Assembly (NCBI GenBank): GCA_007116195.1
Contig: SKIX01000136.1
Span: 1-9,450, forward strand
DNA length: 9,450 bases
Direction: 5' to 3'
DNA from: Marinospirillum sp.
GTDB lineage: Bacteria > Pseudomonadota > Gammaproteobacteria > Pseudomonadales > Halomonadaceae
Part shown: one piece after another, positions 1 to 6,111 of the stretch
Layout of the letters: every line of letters starts with the position of its first letter
Numbering within the stretch: position 1 is the first letter of the stretch
Position numbers and translations under genes: made by a program
The notes under the pieces: generated by a model
The model's input: only the letters and a program-made list of their open reading frames with translations
What the model was told of the DNA's origin: nothing
Database searches by the model: none

Positions 1-315
1 CAGATCTATATCTGACTTGGGGTGCAACTCACCCCGCCCATATCCCCCTACAGCAATCAGGGCAATGCGATCATCCGGCCAGGCAAACTGTGCCCAAATC
101 AAAGCCAGCAACTGGTCCATGGCCCAGGCTCGACCATAAACCAGGTCGCGGATATCCGCACCATCATAAAACGCTTGATCAAGTCGCTGGTTAATCAATC
201 CAAGCGCTTTTTTTAACAAAGGAATTGGCGGAGCTGTTTTTGAGGAGAGCTGATCGCCTAGTTTAGCGAAGTCAAACAACGCAGCATCGGGAGTAAACTC
301 ATAATGCAAACTCAT
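1..315 (-). CDS. glnD: Bifunctional uridylyltransferase/uridylyl-removing enzyme GlnD, N-terminal part (runs off left edge)
   Basis: The minus strand stays open from an ATG at 315 to the window edge, giving 105 residues. Residues 90-105 read GGYGRGELHPKSDIDL, the nucleotidyltransferase motif of GlnD with the metal-binding DxD pair (D102, D104). In the family, GlnD uridylylates the PII protein under nitrogen limitation and removes UMP when glutamine is high. The C-terminal HD and ACT domains would lie beyond the window. The N-terminal region has the family's usual helical lead-in (for example DIRDLVYGRAWAMDQLL, residues 54-70). The start is supported by a GGAG/AGGAG Shine-Dalgarno stretch just upstream in transcription direction. 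It begins 18 nt after the map stop, so the two are probably co-transcribed. Identity is firm; the full length cannot be seen. Confidence 0.95.
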   Translation of the reverse strand, partial: MSLHYEFTPDAALFDFAKLGDQLSSKTAPPIPLLKKALGLINQRLDQAFYDGADIRDLVYGRAWAMDQLLALIWAQFAWPDDRIALIAVGGYGRGELHPKSDIDL

Positions 316-333
316 GCTCTCCTGCCTCCAAGC

Positions 334-1110
334 TTAAGAAAAGTTTTCTTCCTGGCGTCTCGTCAGAACCTCGACGCCAGTTGAAGTAACGAGCAACGTA
401 TGCTCCCACTGGGCAGATAAGCTGTGGTCTTTCGTCACCACCGTCCAGCCATCTTTTAATAGCTTGCAGTGGCGCTTTCCAGCATTAATCATCGGTTCGA
501 TGGTAAAGCACATACCTTCTTTCAAAACCAGATCCGTTTTATCGGTATAGCCATCATAGTGAAGAACCTGGGGATCTTCATGAAAAACCTTGCCTATGCC
601 ATGGCCGCAGTACTCTTGAACAACTGCAAAACGCTCTTTTTTGGCCATCGCAGCAATTATTTGCCCTATCTCAGACAAGCGAGCACCAGGTTTAACCAGG
701 TCGATCGCGGCATAGAGACTTTGCTGAGTAAATTCAACAAGACGCTTAGCCATAATCGAAGGCTCACCCACAAAAAACATTTTACTGGTATCGCCATGGT
801 AGCCATCTTTGATCACAGTGATATCAATATTGACGATATCACCTTTCTTAAGCTTCTTGTTGTCATCAGGAATACCGTGACAAATAACATGGTTGACTGA
901 GGTGCAAATTGACTTGGGAAAACCGTGGTAGTTTAACGGTGCTGGAATAGCACCCTGCTTATTGACTATGTGTTCATGACTGATTCGATCTAGCTCACCT
1001 GTCGTAATGCCAGGCTGAACATAGGGTTCCAACATTTCCAACACTTCAGCCGCAAGGCGACCTGCAACTCGCATTTTTTCTATTTCGTCAGGGGTTTTAA
1101 TCGTAACCAT
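334..1110 (-). CDS. map: Methionine aminopeptidase, type I
   Basis: 258 residues, close to the roughly 264 of E. coli MetAP. The enzyme removes initiator methionine from nascent proteins in the cytoplasm. All five dinuclear metal ligands are present: D96 (in DIVNID), D107 (in HGDTSK), H170 (in EYCGHGIG), E205 (in FTIEP) and E236 (in SAQWEH). The substrate-contacting histidines H78 (VICHGIPDD) and H177 (VFHEDPQ) are also present. The N-terminus (IKTPDEIEKMRVAGRLAAEVL, residues 4 onward) aligns with type I enzymes without a zinc-finger extension. The ATG at 1110 is chosen because it matches the family N-terminus. The only purine-rich stretch, AAGAG, abuts the ATG directly, which is an unusually short spacing. 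It is divergent from rpsB, as in many gammaproteobacteria, and followed 18 nt later by glnD. Confidence 0.98.
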   Translation of the reverse strand: MVTIKTPDEIEKMRVAGRLAAEVLEMLEPYVQPGITTGELDRISHEHIVNKQGAIPAPLNYHGFPKSICTSVNHVICHGIPDDNKKLKKGDIVNIDITVIKDGYHGDTSKMFFVGEPSIMAKRLVEFTQQSLYAAIDLVKPGARLSEIGQIIAAMAKKERFAVVQEYCGHGIGKVFHEDPQVLHYDGYTDKTDLVLKEGMCFTIEPMINAGKRHCKLLKDGWTVVTKDHSLSAQWEHTLLVTSTGVEVLTRRQEENFS

Positions 1111-1156
1111 CTCTTAAAAACTCTTGCGTTAAGGTGACCGCCAAATCAATGCAGGC

Positions 1157-1185
1157 TTTATGTCTGCGCAGGACTATGCTATAAA
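1157..1185 (+). promoter_or_regulatory. Probable sigma-70 promoter for rpsB (extended -10, GC-rich discriminator)
   Basis: TATAAA at 1180-1185 is preceded by TGC, giving an extended -10 (TGnTATAAA). A weak -35, TTTATG at 1157-1162, sits 17 bp upstream. The bases after the -10 (1186-1193) are GTGCGCGC, a GC-rich discriminator of the kind found on stringently controlled ribosomal promoters. Transcription should start near 1192-1195, leaving a leader of about 220 nt. An extended -10 with a GC-rich discriminator is what I recall of enteric rpsB promoters. Stringent control is inferred. Confidence 0.6.
1157..1185 (-). promoter_or_regulatory. Possible divergent promoter for map-glnD, overlapping the rpsB promoter
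   Basis: Read on the minus strand, the same interval shows TTTATA (1185-1180) as a candidate -35 and CATAAA (1162-1157) as a candidate -10, 17 bp apart. Each matches its consensus at four of six positions. The start would fall near 1150, giving map a 5' UTR of about 40 nt. This arises because CTTTAT (1156-1161) and ATAAAG (1181-1186) form an inverted repeat. No better minus-strand promoter is obvious between 1111 and 1200. Weak support only. Confidence 0.3.
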
Positions 1186-1191
1186 GTGCGC

Positions 1192-1411
1192 GCTCAAATG
1201 AACCCTCGAAGGATACGGCAAGGGCCTAACGAAGGCAAACCAGCTGAACCTCCTTTAACTTAAGGGTCTTTGAGCTCAACTTCCCTAAGGGAAATTTAAC
1301 GTCACACATAGACCGACACAGGCATCTGGGTGCTCGCTGCTCGCAAAAACAGCTGAGTTGATGTCTGGGGTGTATGGAGGCCTAACCCGTACAATTTTGG
1401 AGTACATTTTC
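1192..1411 (+). promoter_or_regulatory. rpsB 5' leader, putative S2-responsive autoregulatory RNA (tff/t44 position)
   Basis: The region between the promoter and the rpsB ATG has no gene but is rich in base pairing. By eye: GCTCAAA (1192-1198) pairs with TTTGAGC (1269-1275), continued by ACCCT (1202-1206) with AGGGT (1263-1267). Inside this are AAGGA (1209-1213) with TCCTT (1251-1255) and GCCT (1224-1227) with AGGC (1233-1236). Next comes TTCCC/GGGAA (1281-1293), then GGGT (1368-1371) with ACCC (1385-1388), and finally GTAC (1389-1392) with GTAC (1402-1405), whose loop carries most of the Shine-Dalgarno. The motif GGCCTAAC occurs twice (1223-1230, 1379-1386). In E. coli the equivalent leader mediates S2 feedback on rpsB-tsf and overlaps the reported tff/t44 RNA. 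Homology here rests on position and structure, not on a covariance-model search. Confidence 0.6.
1399..1402 (+). promoter_or_regulatory. rpsB Shine-Dalgarno, start-deciding
   Basis: GGAG lies 9 nt before the ATG at 1412 and fixes that start rather than the in-frame ATG at 1361. It overlaps a small GTAC/GTAC hairpin, which could hide it when an S2-bound fold forms (inference). Confidence 0.7.
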
Positions 1412-2143
1412 ATGGCACAAGTATCCATGCGTGATCTGCTGCAAGCTGGCGCCCACTTTGGTCACCAGACTCGTTACTGGAACCCTAAGATGGGTAAGTA
1501 CATCTTTGGTGCTCGCAACAAGATCCACATCATCAACCTTGAAAAAACCGTTCCTGCTTTAAACGAAGCTATTAGTTTTGTTGAGAAGCTAGCCGGTGGT
1601 AAAAACAAAATTCTTTTTGTTGGTACCAAGCGCGCTGCTGCTAAAACCATCCGCGAAGAAGCAGATAAGGTGGGCATGCCTTACGTTAACCATCGCTGGT
1701 TAGGCGGCATGTTGACCAACTACAAAACTATTCGCCAGTCCATTCGCCGCCTACGCGACCTGGAAACCCAGCAACAAGATGGTACTTTCGACAAGCTGAC
1801 CAAAAAAGAAGTGCTGATGAACCAGCGCGAAATGGAAAAGCTGGAGCGTTCCATCGGTGGTATTAAAAACATGGGTGGCCTGCCTGACGCTCTGTTCGTG
1901 GTTGACGTTGACCATGAACGTCTGGCGATCAATGAAGCCAACAAACTAGGCATCCCTGTTATTGGTGTTGTCGATACCAACTCCAACCCTGATGGCGTTG
2001 ACTATGTTATTCCTGGTAACGATGACGCCATTCGTGCAGTTAAACTGTATGTTGGCGCTATTGCAGCAGCCTGCGGTAAAGCCCGCGAAGCAGTTGCCAG
2101 CGAAGAACTCGTAGAAGTCGCTGCAGAGCCCGCCGCTGAATAA
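1412..2143 (+). CDS. rpsB: 30S ribosomal protein S2
   Basis: 243 residues beginning [19 protein letters not shown], the typical start of bacterial S2 (E. coli 241 residues). The core segments [56 protein letters not shown] and [14 protein letters not shown] are all present. So is the central coiled-coil-like region around residues 100-150 and an Ala/Glu-rich C-terminal tail. S2 binds late to the 16S rRNA head/platform junction and with S1 is needed for mRNA binding. The frame is open upstream to an ATG at 1361 and a TTG at 1358, but the extra residues are not part of the family and lie in the leader. The attenuator-like hairpin after the stop and tsf downstream form the standard rpsB-tsf operon. 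Confidence 0.99.
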   Translation: MAQVSMRDLLQAGAHFGHQTRYWNPKMGKYIFGARNKIHIINLEKTVPALNEAISFVEKLAGGKNKILFVGTKRAAAKTIREEADKVGMPYVNHRWLGGMLTNYKTIRQSIRRLRDLETQQQDGTFDKLTKKEVLMNQREMEKLERSIGGIKNMGGLPDALFVVDVDHERLAINEANKLGIPVIGVVDTNSNPDGVDYVIPGNDDAIRAVKLYVGAIAAACGKAREAVASEELVEVAAEPAAE

Positions 2144-2168
2144 AGTTTGAAGTGTTAGAACCTACCCT

Positions 2169-2198
2169 GCCAGCCGCATTCTTGCGGCTGGCTTCTTT
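2169..2198 (+). terminator. Hairpin between rpsB and tsf, likely attenuator or partial terminator
   Basis: GCCAGCCGCA (2169-2178) and TGCGGCTGGC (2183-2192) are perfect reverse complements with a TTCT loop, followed by the short pyrimidine tail TTCTTT. The stem is strong, but the U-tract is interrupted and short. Partial termination would let less mRNA reach tsf, or the hairpin could act as a 3' stability or processing element for rpsB mRNA. No promoter for tsf is evident in the 26 nt left before its start, so some read-through must occur. Confidence 0.75.
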
Positions 2199-2224
2199 AC
2201 ACGCTTTCAAGGGGAATTTTTGAA

Positions 2225-3088
2225 ATGGCAACGATTACTGCCTCCCAAGTAAAAGAGTTACGCGAACGTACTGGCCTGGCGATGATGGAGTGTAAAAAAG
2301 CACTTCAGGAAGCTGATGGTGATATCGAATTAGCCATTGAAAACCTGCGTAAATCCTCAGGTCTTAAAGCAGCCAAAAAAGCAGACCGCATTGCCGCTGA
2401 AGGCGCTATCGCCACTCGCGTTGCTGCTGATGGCAGCTACGGTGTTATGGTTGAAGTCAACTCAGAAACCGACTTCGTCGCACGCGATGATAACTTCTTA
2501 GGCTTTGTTAGCCAGGTTGCCGACAAGCTGCTGGAAACCCGTGAAACTGACGTTGCCAAATTAACTGCTGGTGAGCTAGAAGCAGCTCGCGAAGCCTTGG
2601 TACAGAAAATCGGTGAGAACATCAGTGTGCGTCGTGCTACGCTGGTAGAAGGCGAGCTGGTTGGTGAATATGTTCACGGTGGCCGCATCGGTGTTCTTAC
2701 TGTACTGAAAGGTGGCAATGCCGAAGTTGCTAAAGATGTTGCCATGCATGTTGCCGCGGTTAACCCCAAGGTTTGCCGTCCAGAAGACATGCCTCAAGAA
2801 GACCTGGATAAAGAAAAAGAAATTATCCTGGCGCAACCCGATATGGCTGGCAAACCTGCTGAGATTGCAGAAAAAATGGTTGGTGGCCGCCTGAAGAAGT
2901 TTTTGGCTGAAAACAGCTTGACTGAACAGGCTTTCATTAAGAACCCTGACCTGACAGTCGCCAAGTTTGCCAAAGAAGCTGGTGCAGACGTTCTTAGCTT
3001 TGCTCGCTTTGAAGTAGGCGAAGGCATCGAGAAGAAAGAAGAAGACTTTGCTGCTGAAGTCGCTGCCCAGGTTGCAAGCAACAAGTAA
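2225..3088 (+). CDS. tsf: Translation elongation factor Ts
   Basis: 287 residues (E. coli 283). EF-Ts is the guanine nucleotide exchange factor that regenerates EF-Tu-GTP. Residues 1-50 form the N-terminal UBA-like domain ([20 protein letters not shown]). The core carries [13 protein letters not shown] (79-91), including the T-D-F-V signature that inserts near the EF-Tu nucleotide site. The two repeated core subdomains are visible, with HVAAVNPKV in the second, and the C-terminal module ([12 protein letters not shown] to the end) completes the protein. AAGGGG at 2209-2214, 10 nt before the ATG, supports the start. It follows rpsB after an attenuator-like hairpin and ends 42 nt before a strong terminator, so rpsB-tsf is a self-contained unit. 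Confidence 0.99.
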   Translation: MATITASQVKELRERTGLAMMECKKALQEADGDIELAIENLRKSSGLKAAKKADRIAAEGAIATRVAADGSYGVMVEVNSETDFVARDDNFLGFVSQVADKLLETRETDVAKLTAGELEAAREALVQKIGENISVRRATLVEGELVGEYVHGGRIGVLTVLKGGNAEVAKDVAMHVAAVNPKVCRPEDMPQEDLDKEKEIILAQPDMAGKPAEIAEKMVGGRLKKFLAENSLTEQAFIKNPDLTVAKFAKEAGADVLSFARFEVGEGIEKKEEDFAAEVAAQVASNK

Positions 3089-3104
3089 GCCTTTAGCTTG
3101 CTTG

Positions 3105-3124
3105 GCGATGATGCAAGTCATCGC
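3105..3124 (+). repeat. Inverted repeat (7-bp hairpin) just ahead of the tsf terminator
   Basis: GCGATGA (3105-3111) and TCATCGC (3118-3124) are exact reverse complements around a 6-nt loop, TGCAAG. It lies 16 nt after the tsf stop and 6 nt before the terminator stem, and has no U-tract of its own. It could stabilise the tsf mRNA 3' end, or help or delay terminator folding (inference). It also overlaps a weak promoter-like pair, TTGGCG (3102-3107) and TACTTT (3125-3130). Confidence 0.5.
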
Positions 3125-3130
3125 TACTTT

Positions 3131-3162
3131 AAAAACGTGCTGGGTTTGCCCAGCGCGTTTTT
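3131..3162 (+). terminator. Rho-independent terminator after tsf
   Basis: AAAAACGTGCTGGG (3131-3144) pairs with CCCAGCGCGTTTTT (3149-3162) through 14 positions, one of them a G-U pair, around a TTTG loop. The last five bases are a T-run, preceded by a GC-rich stem. The A-run on the left arm also makes it terminator-like on the minus strand. It separates rpsB-tsf from pyrH-frr. Confidence 0.88.
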
Positions 3163-3205
3163 GTGCAACTGAACACCAGAAAAACCACTGTGACGGAGAC
3201 CTTTC

Positions 3206-3937
3206 ATGGGCACCAATGAACGCAATGCAAAATACAAGCGTATCCTCCTTAAACTCAGCGGCGAGGCCCTAATGGGTGAACAGGATTTTGGCATCGACCC
3301 CAAAGTTCTGGATCGCATGGCCCTGGAAATTGGGCAGCTGGTCGGTATTGGTGTTCAAGTTGGCTTGGTCATCGGCGGTGGTAATTTATTCCGTGGTGCG
3401 GCCTTAAGTGCAGCCGGCATGGAGCGAGTAACGGGCGACCATATGGGTATGCTGGCGACCGTTATGAATGCCCTGGCCATGCGAGATGCACTGGAGCGCA
3501 CCAACATTCGCACGCGGGTGATGTCCGCCATCCCTATGAGTGGTGTCGTCGAGCACTATGACCGCCGTTCAGCAATCCGCTACCTAACTTCGGGTGATGT
3601 GGTTATTTTTTCTGCAGGCACGGGCAATCCTTTCTTTACCACCGACTCAGCGGCTTGCCTGCGCGGCATTGAAGTAGACGCGGATGTCATCGTTAAAGCG
3701 ACCAAGGTGGATGGTGTGTATGATAAGGACCCGGTAAAGCATTCTGATGCCATTAAATATGACCGCCTAACCTATGACGCGGCTCTAGAACAAAAACTGG
3801 AAGTCATGGACTTAACCGCCATTTGCTTGGTGAGAGACCAATGTATGCCAGTACGAGTTTTCAATATGAACAAGCCAGGTGCGCTACTCAACCTGGTTGT
3901 TGGCGGCCAGGAAGGTACCCTTATCGATCAGGGGTAA
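3206..3937 (+). CDS. pyrH: UMP kinase
   Basis: 243 residues (E. coli 241), the bacterial hexameric UMP kinase of the amino-acid kinase fold. It phosphorylates UMP to UDP with ATP in pyrimidine nucleotide synthesis. Visible motifs are KLSGEAL (16-22), GGGNLFRG (57-64), GDHMGMLAT (77-85, UMP binding with D78), [13 protein letters not shown] (138-150, phosphate and UMP binding) and [12 protein letters not shown] (165-176, ATP site). The C-terminal [11 protein letters not shown] (217-227) is typical. GGAG at 3195-3198 lies 7 nt before the ATG and supports this start. It begins 43 nt after the tsf terminator with no clear promoter between, so expression depends on read-through or on a promoter upstream of or overlapping the terminator. 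Its stop is 50 nt before frr. Confidence 0.99.
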   Translation: MGTNERNAKYKRILLKLSGEALMGEQDFGIDPKVLDRMALEIGQLVGIGVQVGLVIGGGNLFRGAALSAAGMERVTGDHMGMLATVMNALAMRDALERTNIRTRVMSAIPMSGVVEHYDRRSAIRYLTSGDVVIFSAGTGNPFFTTDSAACLRGIEVDADVIVKATKVDGVYDKDPVKHSDAIKYDRLTYDAALEQKLEVMDLTAICLVRDQCMPVRVFNMNKPGALLNLVVGGQEGTLIDQG

Positions 3938-3972
3938 AACTAACGGCCAAGCAAGCTTTTTTATCAGTTAAC

Positions 3973-3978
3973 AAGAGG
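3973..3978 (+). promoter_or_regulatory. frr ribosome binding site, start-deciding
   Basis: AAGAGG lies 9 nt before a GTG at 3988 and marks that codon as the frr start. The reading frame is open much further upstream, into pyrH, but only the GTG gives the family N-terminus. Confidence 0.8.
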
Positions 3979-3987
3979 CAAAATATC

Positions 3988-4545
3988 GTGATTAACGAAA
4001 TCAAAAAAGACGCCAAAGAGCGCATGGACAAAAGCCTGGAGTCCTTGCAGATTGCCTTTAATAAAATTCGTACCGGACGTGCCCACCCCAGCATTCTGGA
4101 TTCGATTAAAGTCGACTATTACGGCAGTGATGTACCGGTTGGTCAGGTTGCTAATGTTAACGTCGAAGACAACCGTACCCTGGTCGTTATCCCCTGGGAA
4201 AAAAACATGGTGCCTGTCGTGGAGAAGGCCATCATGACTTCTGACCTGGGCTTGAACCCCAGCACGGCTGGCAGCAATATCCGTGTACCCATGCCTGCCC
4301 TGACTGAAGAAACTCGCAAGGGCTATATCAAGCAAGCGCGTTCAGAAGCAGAAAATGCTCGCGTTGCCGTCAGGAATATTCGTCGCGATGCGAATAACCA
4401 GTTAAAAGCGCTACTCAAAGATAAAGAAATTTCTGAAGATGATGAGCGCCGCGCTCAAGACGAAATCCAGAAGCTGACCGACCTGCACACTGCAGATATC
4501 GACAAACAACTGGCTTCTAAAGAAGAAGACCTTATGCAAATCTAA
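3988..4545 (+). CDS. frr: Ribosome recycling factor
   Basis: 185 residues, the same length as E. coli RRF, from a GTG start. RRF works with EF-G to split post-termination ribosomes. The protein begins [20 protein letters not shown] and carries [13 protein letters not shown] in the first long helix. The small beta-barrel domain (about residues 31-104) includes [29 protein letters not shown] and [14 protein letters not shown]. The C-terminal helices have [13 protein letters not shown] and [22 protein letters not shown], ending LMQI. Both the L-shaped three-helix bundle domain and the barrel domain are accounted for. The longer open frame starting at 3823 is rejected because it overlaps pyrH and adds unrelated residues. 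The stop TAA shares one base with the uppS ATG. Confidence 0.98.
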   Translation: MINEIKKDAKERMDKSLESLQIAFNKIRTGRAHPSILDSIKVDYYGSDVPVGQVANVNVEDNRTLVVIPWEKNMVPVVEKAIMTSDLGLNPSTAGSNIRVPMPALTEETRKGYIKQARSEAENARVAVRNIRRDANNQLKALLKDKEISEDDERRAQDEIQKLTDLHTADIDKQLASKEEDLMQI

Positions 4546-5312
4546 TGCACAAGGCTGAGGAACTTTTTCCTTTACTGGAAAACCGTCCGCGCCATGTTGC
4601 CATCATCATGGATGGCAACAACCGCTGGGCAAAAGCTCACAAGCGCCCTGGCCTGGCTGGTCACCAAGCTGGGCTGGAGGCCGTACGCGCAGTCATTGAA
4701 GTTGCCTTACGCCAGCAGCTGGAAGTGCTGACCCTGTTTGCTTTTTCTAGTGAAAACTGGAAACGTCCAGAAGCAGAGGTTTCTGGGCTAATGGAACTGT
4801 TTAAATGGGCACTTAAAAAGGAAGTTAAACGCCTGCACAAGTACCAAATCAAATTAAAAATAGTCGGGGATCGCAGCGCTTTCAGTAAAAGCCTGCAGGC
4901 TTTAATGAGTGCTGCCGAAGAGAAAACAGCAGCTAATCAACGGCTCACCCTGGTTATTGCAGCGAACTACGGCGGTCGCTGGGATGTGCTCCAAGCCACT
5001 CGCCGCTTACTTCACCTCGCTAAAGAGCAACACCTAGACCCCGATCAGCTGGATGAGCAAACCCTTGCCCAGCAACTCTGTCTTAGCCAGTTCCCTGATC
5101 CCGATCTTTGTATACGCACCAGCGGTGAACAAAGGCTAAGCAATTTTTTGCTCTGGCAACTGGCTTATACCGAGCTTCTTTTTGTTGAAGACTACTGGCC
5201 CGATTTTCGCCAACAGGCTTTTTATAACGCCTTAAAAGATTACGCGGCCCGCCAAAGACGCTTTGGAGGACGCAACCCTTTAGCTAACCAGGACACTAAG
5301 CAAGATGCTTAA
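4545..5312 (+). CDS. uppS: Undecaprenyl diphosphate synthase (cis-prenyltransferase)
   Basis: 255 residues (E. coli 253). It condenses eight isopentenyl units onto farnesyl diphosphate, giving the C55 lipid precursor of the carrier for peptidoglycan and O-antigen. Catalytic D23 sits in HVAIIMDGNNRWAK (17-30). FAFSSENW (65-72), NYGGRWD (141-147) and RTSGEQRLSNFLLWQ (191-205, diphosphate-binding R191 and R197) follow, with the metal-ligand E210 in AYTELLF. The usual GNGRW reads GNNRW here, which I recall as normal in Pseudomonas-type UppS. The ATG overlaps the frr stop by one base (TAATG), there is no convincing Shine-Dalgarno, and translation is probably coupled to frr. The end overlaps cdsA by 8 nt. 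Confidence 0.98.
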   Translation: MHKAEELFPLLENRPRHVAIIMDGNNRWAKAHKRPGLAGHQAGLEAVRAVIEVALRQQLEVLTLFAFSSENWKRPEAEVSGLMELFKWALKKEVKRLHKYQIKLKIVGDRSAFSKSLQALMSAAEEKTAANQRLTLVIAANYGGRWDVLQATRRLLHLAKEQHLDPDQLDEQTLAQQLCLSQFPDPDLCIRTSGEQRLSNFLLWQLAYTELLFVEDYWPDFRQQAFYNALKDYAARQRRFGGRNPLANQDTKQDA

Positions 5313-6111
5313 GCAACGTATTTTAACGGCCCTCGTCTTAGCACCTCTGGCCTTAGGGGGGCTTTTTATTTTAGACGGCTGGGCTTTTGCTCTCTTTACC
5401 GGTATTGCTGTCGTTCTAGCTGCCTGGGAGTGGTCACGTCTTTCCGCGCTCCCCACCTGGGGGCAGTTTGTTTATCCTGCTGCTATCGCTCTGGCTTTAT
5501 TCGGTGCCTGGGGACAGCCCCATTTGCTGCAGCAAATGCTTTGGGCTGCGGCTTTATTTTGGATCATCGCCTTTATTTTCGTAGTGACCTACCCCCGCAC
5601 CCTGCATTGGTGGCGCTGCCCCGCCCGACGTGCCTTCATGGGGGTGTTCGTGTTAATTCCAGCCTGGTCAGGTTTTATTGTATTAGCTGAACTGGGCAGC
5701 TTCTGGCTACTCTATGTGCTACTCACTGCCTGGGTTGCCGATATTTTTGCTTATTTTGCTGGACGCACCTGGGGTAAACACAAGCTGGCTCCTGCAGTCA
5801 GTCCTGGTAAATCCTGGGAGGGTGTTGCTGGCGGCCTGGTAGGTACTACCCTGCTCAGCCTGGCCACAACGCTCTATTTAGACCTGGCGGCCACCGCTTC
5901 CTTAATACTACTCGCCTCAACCCTCTTCATTACCGGTGTTTCTGTACTTGGCGACTTGACCGAAAGCCTGGTCAAGCGTGAAGCAGGGATGAAGGATTCC
6001 AGCCAACTTTTACCCGGTCATGGTGGAGTCATGGATCGCATAGACAGCTTAACTTCAGCCGTTCCACTGTTCGCTTTACTGCTCCTCAACGTTGGTGGAG
6101 GCCTTTTGTGA
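5305..6111 (+). CDS. cdsA: Phosphatidate cytidylyltransferase (CDP-diglyceride synthase)
   Basis: 268 residues, a polytopic inner-membrane enzyme that makes CDP-diacylglycerol from CTP and phosphatidic acid, the branch point for all major phospholipids. Hydrophobic segments fill most of the protein, for example around residues 8-42, 56-66, 79-95, 112-142 and 175-216. The CdsA signature spans residues 221-247: [13 protein letters not shown] then [12 protein letters not shown], with the invariant KR, KD, HGG and DRxD elements. The conserved [19 protein letters not shown] (143-161) and SPGKSWEG (166-173) are also present. The ATG overlaps the end of uppS by 8 nt and the stop overlaps the dxr GTG by 4 nt, so translational coupling is likely on both sides. 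Confidence 0.98.
   Translation: MLKQRILTALVLAPLALGGLFILDGWAFALFTGIAVVLAAWEWSRLSALPTWGQFVYPAAIALALFGAWGQPHLLQQMLWAAALFWIIAFIFVVTYPRTLHWWRCPARRAFMGVFVLIPAWSGFIVLAELGSFWLLYVLLTAWVADIFAYFAGRTWGKHKLAPAVSPGKSWEGVAGGLVGTTLLSLATTLYLDLAATASLILLASTLFITGVSVLGDLTESLVKREAGMKDSSQLLPGHGGVMDRIDSLTSAVPLFALLLLNVGGGLL
6097..6101 (+). promoter_or_regulatory. dxr ribosome binding site inside the cdsA 3' end
   Basis: GGAGG lies 6 nt before a GTG at 6108 that overlaps the cdsA stop as GTGA. It decides the GTG start, which gives the family N-terminus [14 protein letters not shown]. Confidence 0.8.

Noticed and set aside
22..216. Plus-strand open frame of 64 codons near the left edge
   Set aside because: It is antisense to the clear glnD N-terminus with its GGYGRGELHPKSDIDL motif.
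469..900. 143-codon open frame on the plus strand opposite map
   Set aside because: It is an antisense shadow of a well-conserved gene, with no family resemblance and no independent promoter or ribosome binding site seen.
1164..1171. 8-bp palindrome CTGCGCAG between the divergent promoter elements
   Set aside because: It is short and not centred on the promoter symmetry. Nothing identifies it as an operator.
1358..1411. In-frame TTG (1358) and ATG (1361) that would extend S2 by 17-18 residues
   Set aside because: S2 proteins begin [10 protein letters not shown]. The extension lies in the structured leader, and a Shine-Dalgarno with proper spacing marks the ATG at 1412.
2576..3121. 181-codon open frame on the minus strand opposite tsf
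   Set aside because: The composition (long phenylalanine and serine runs) mirrors lysine/glutamate codons of tsf. It is an antisense shadow, not a gene.
3941..3958. Possible terminator after pyrH (AAGCAAGCTTTTTT)
   Set aside because: The stem would be 4 bp with a 2-nt loop, too short to form a stable terminator, and frr follows directly.
3823..3987. Long upstream extension of the frr reading frame
   Set aside because: It overlaps the pyrH 3' end and encodes no RRF-like residues. The GTG at 3988 with AAGAGG upstream gives the exact family length.
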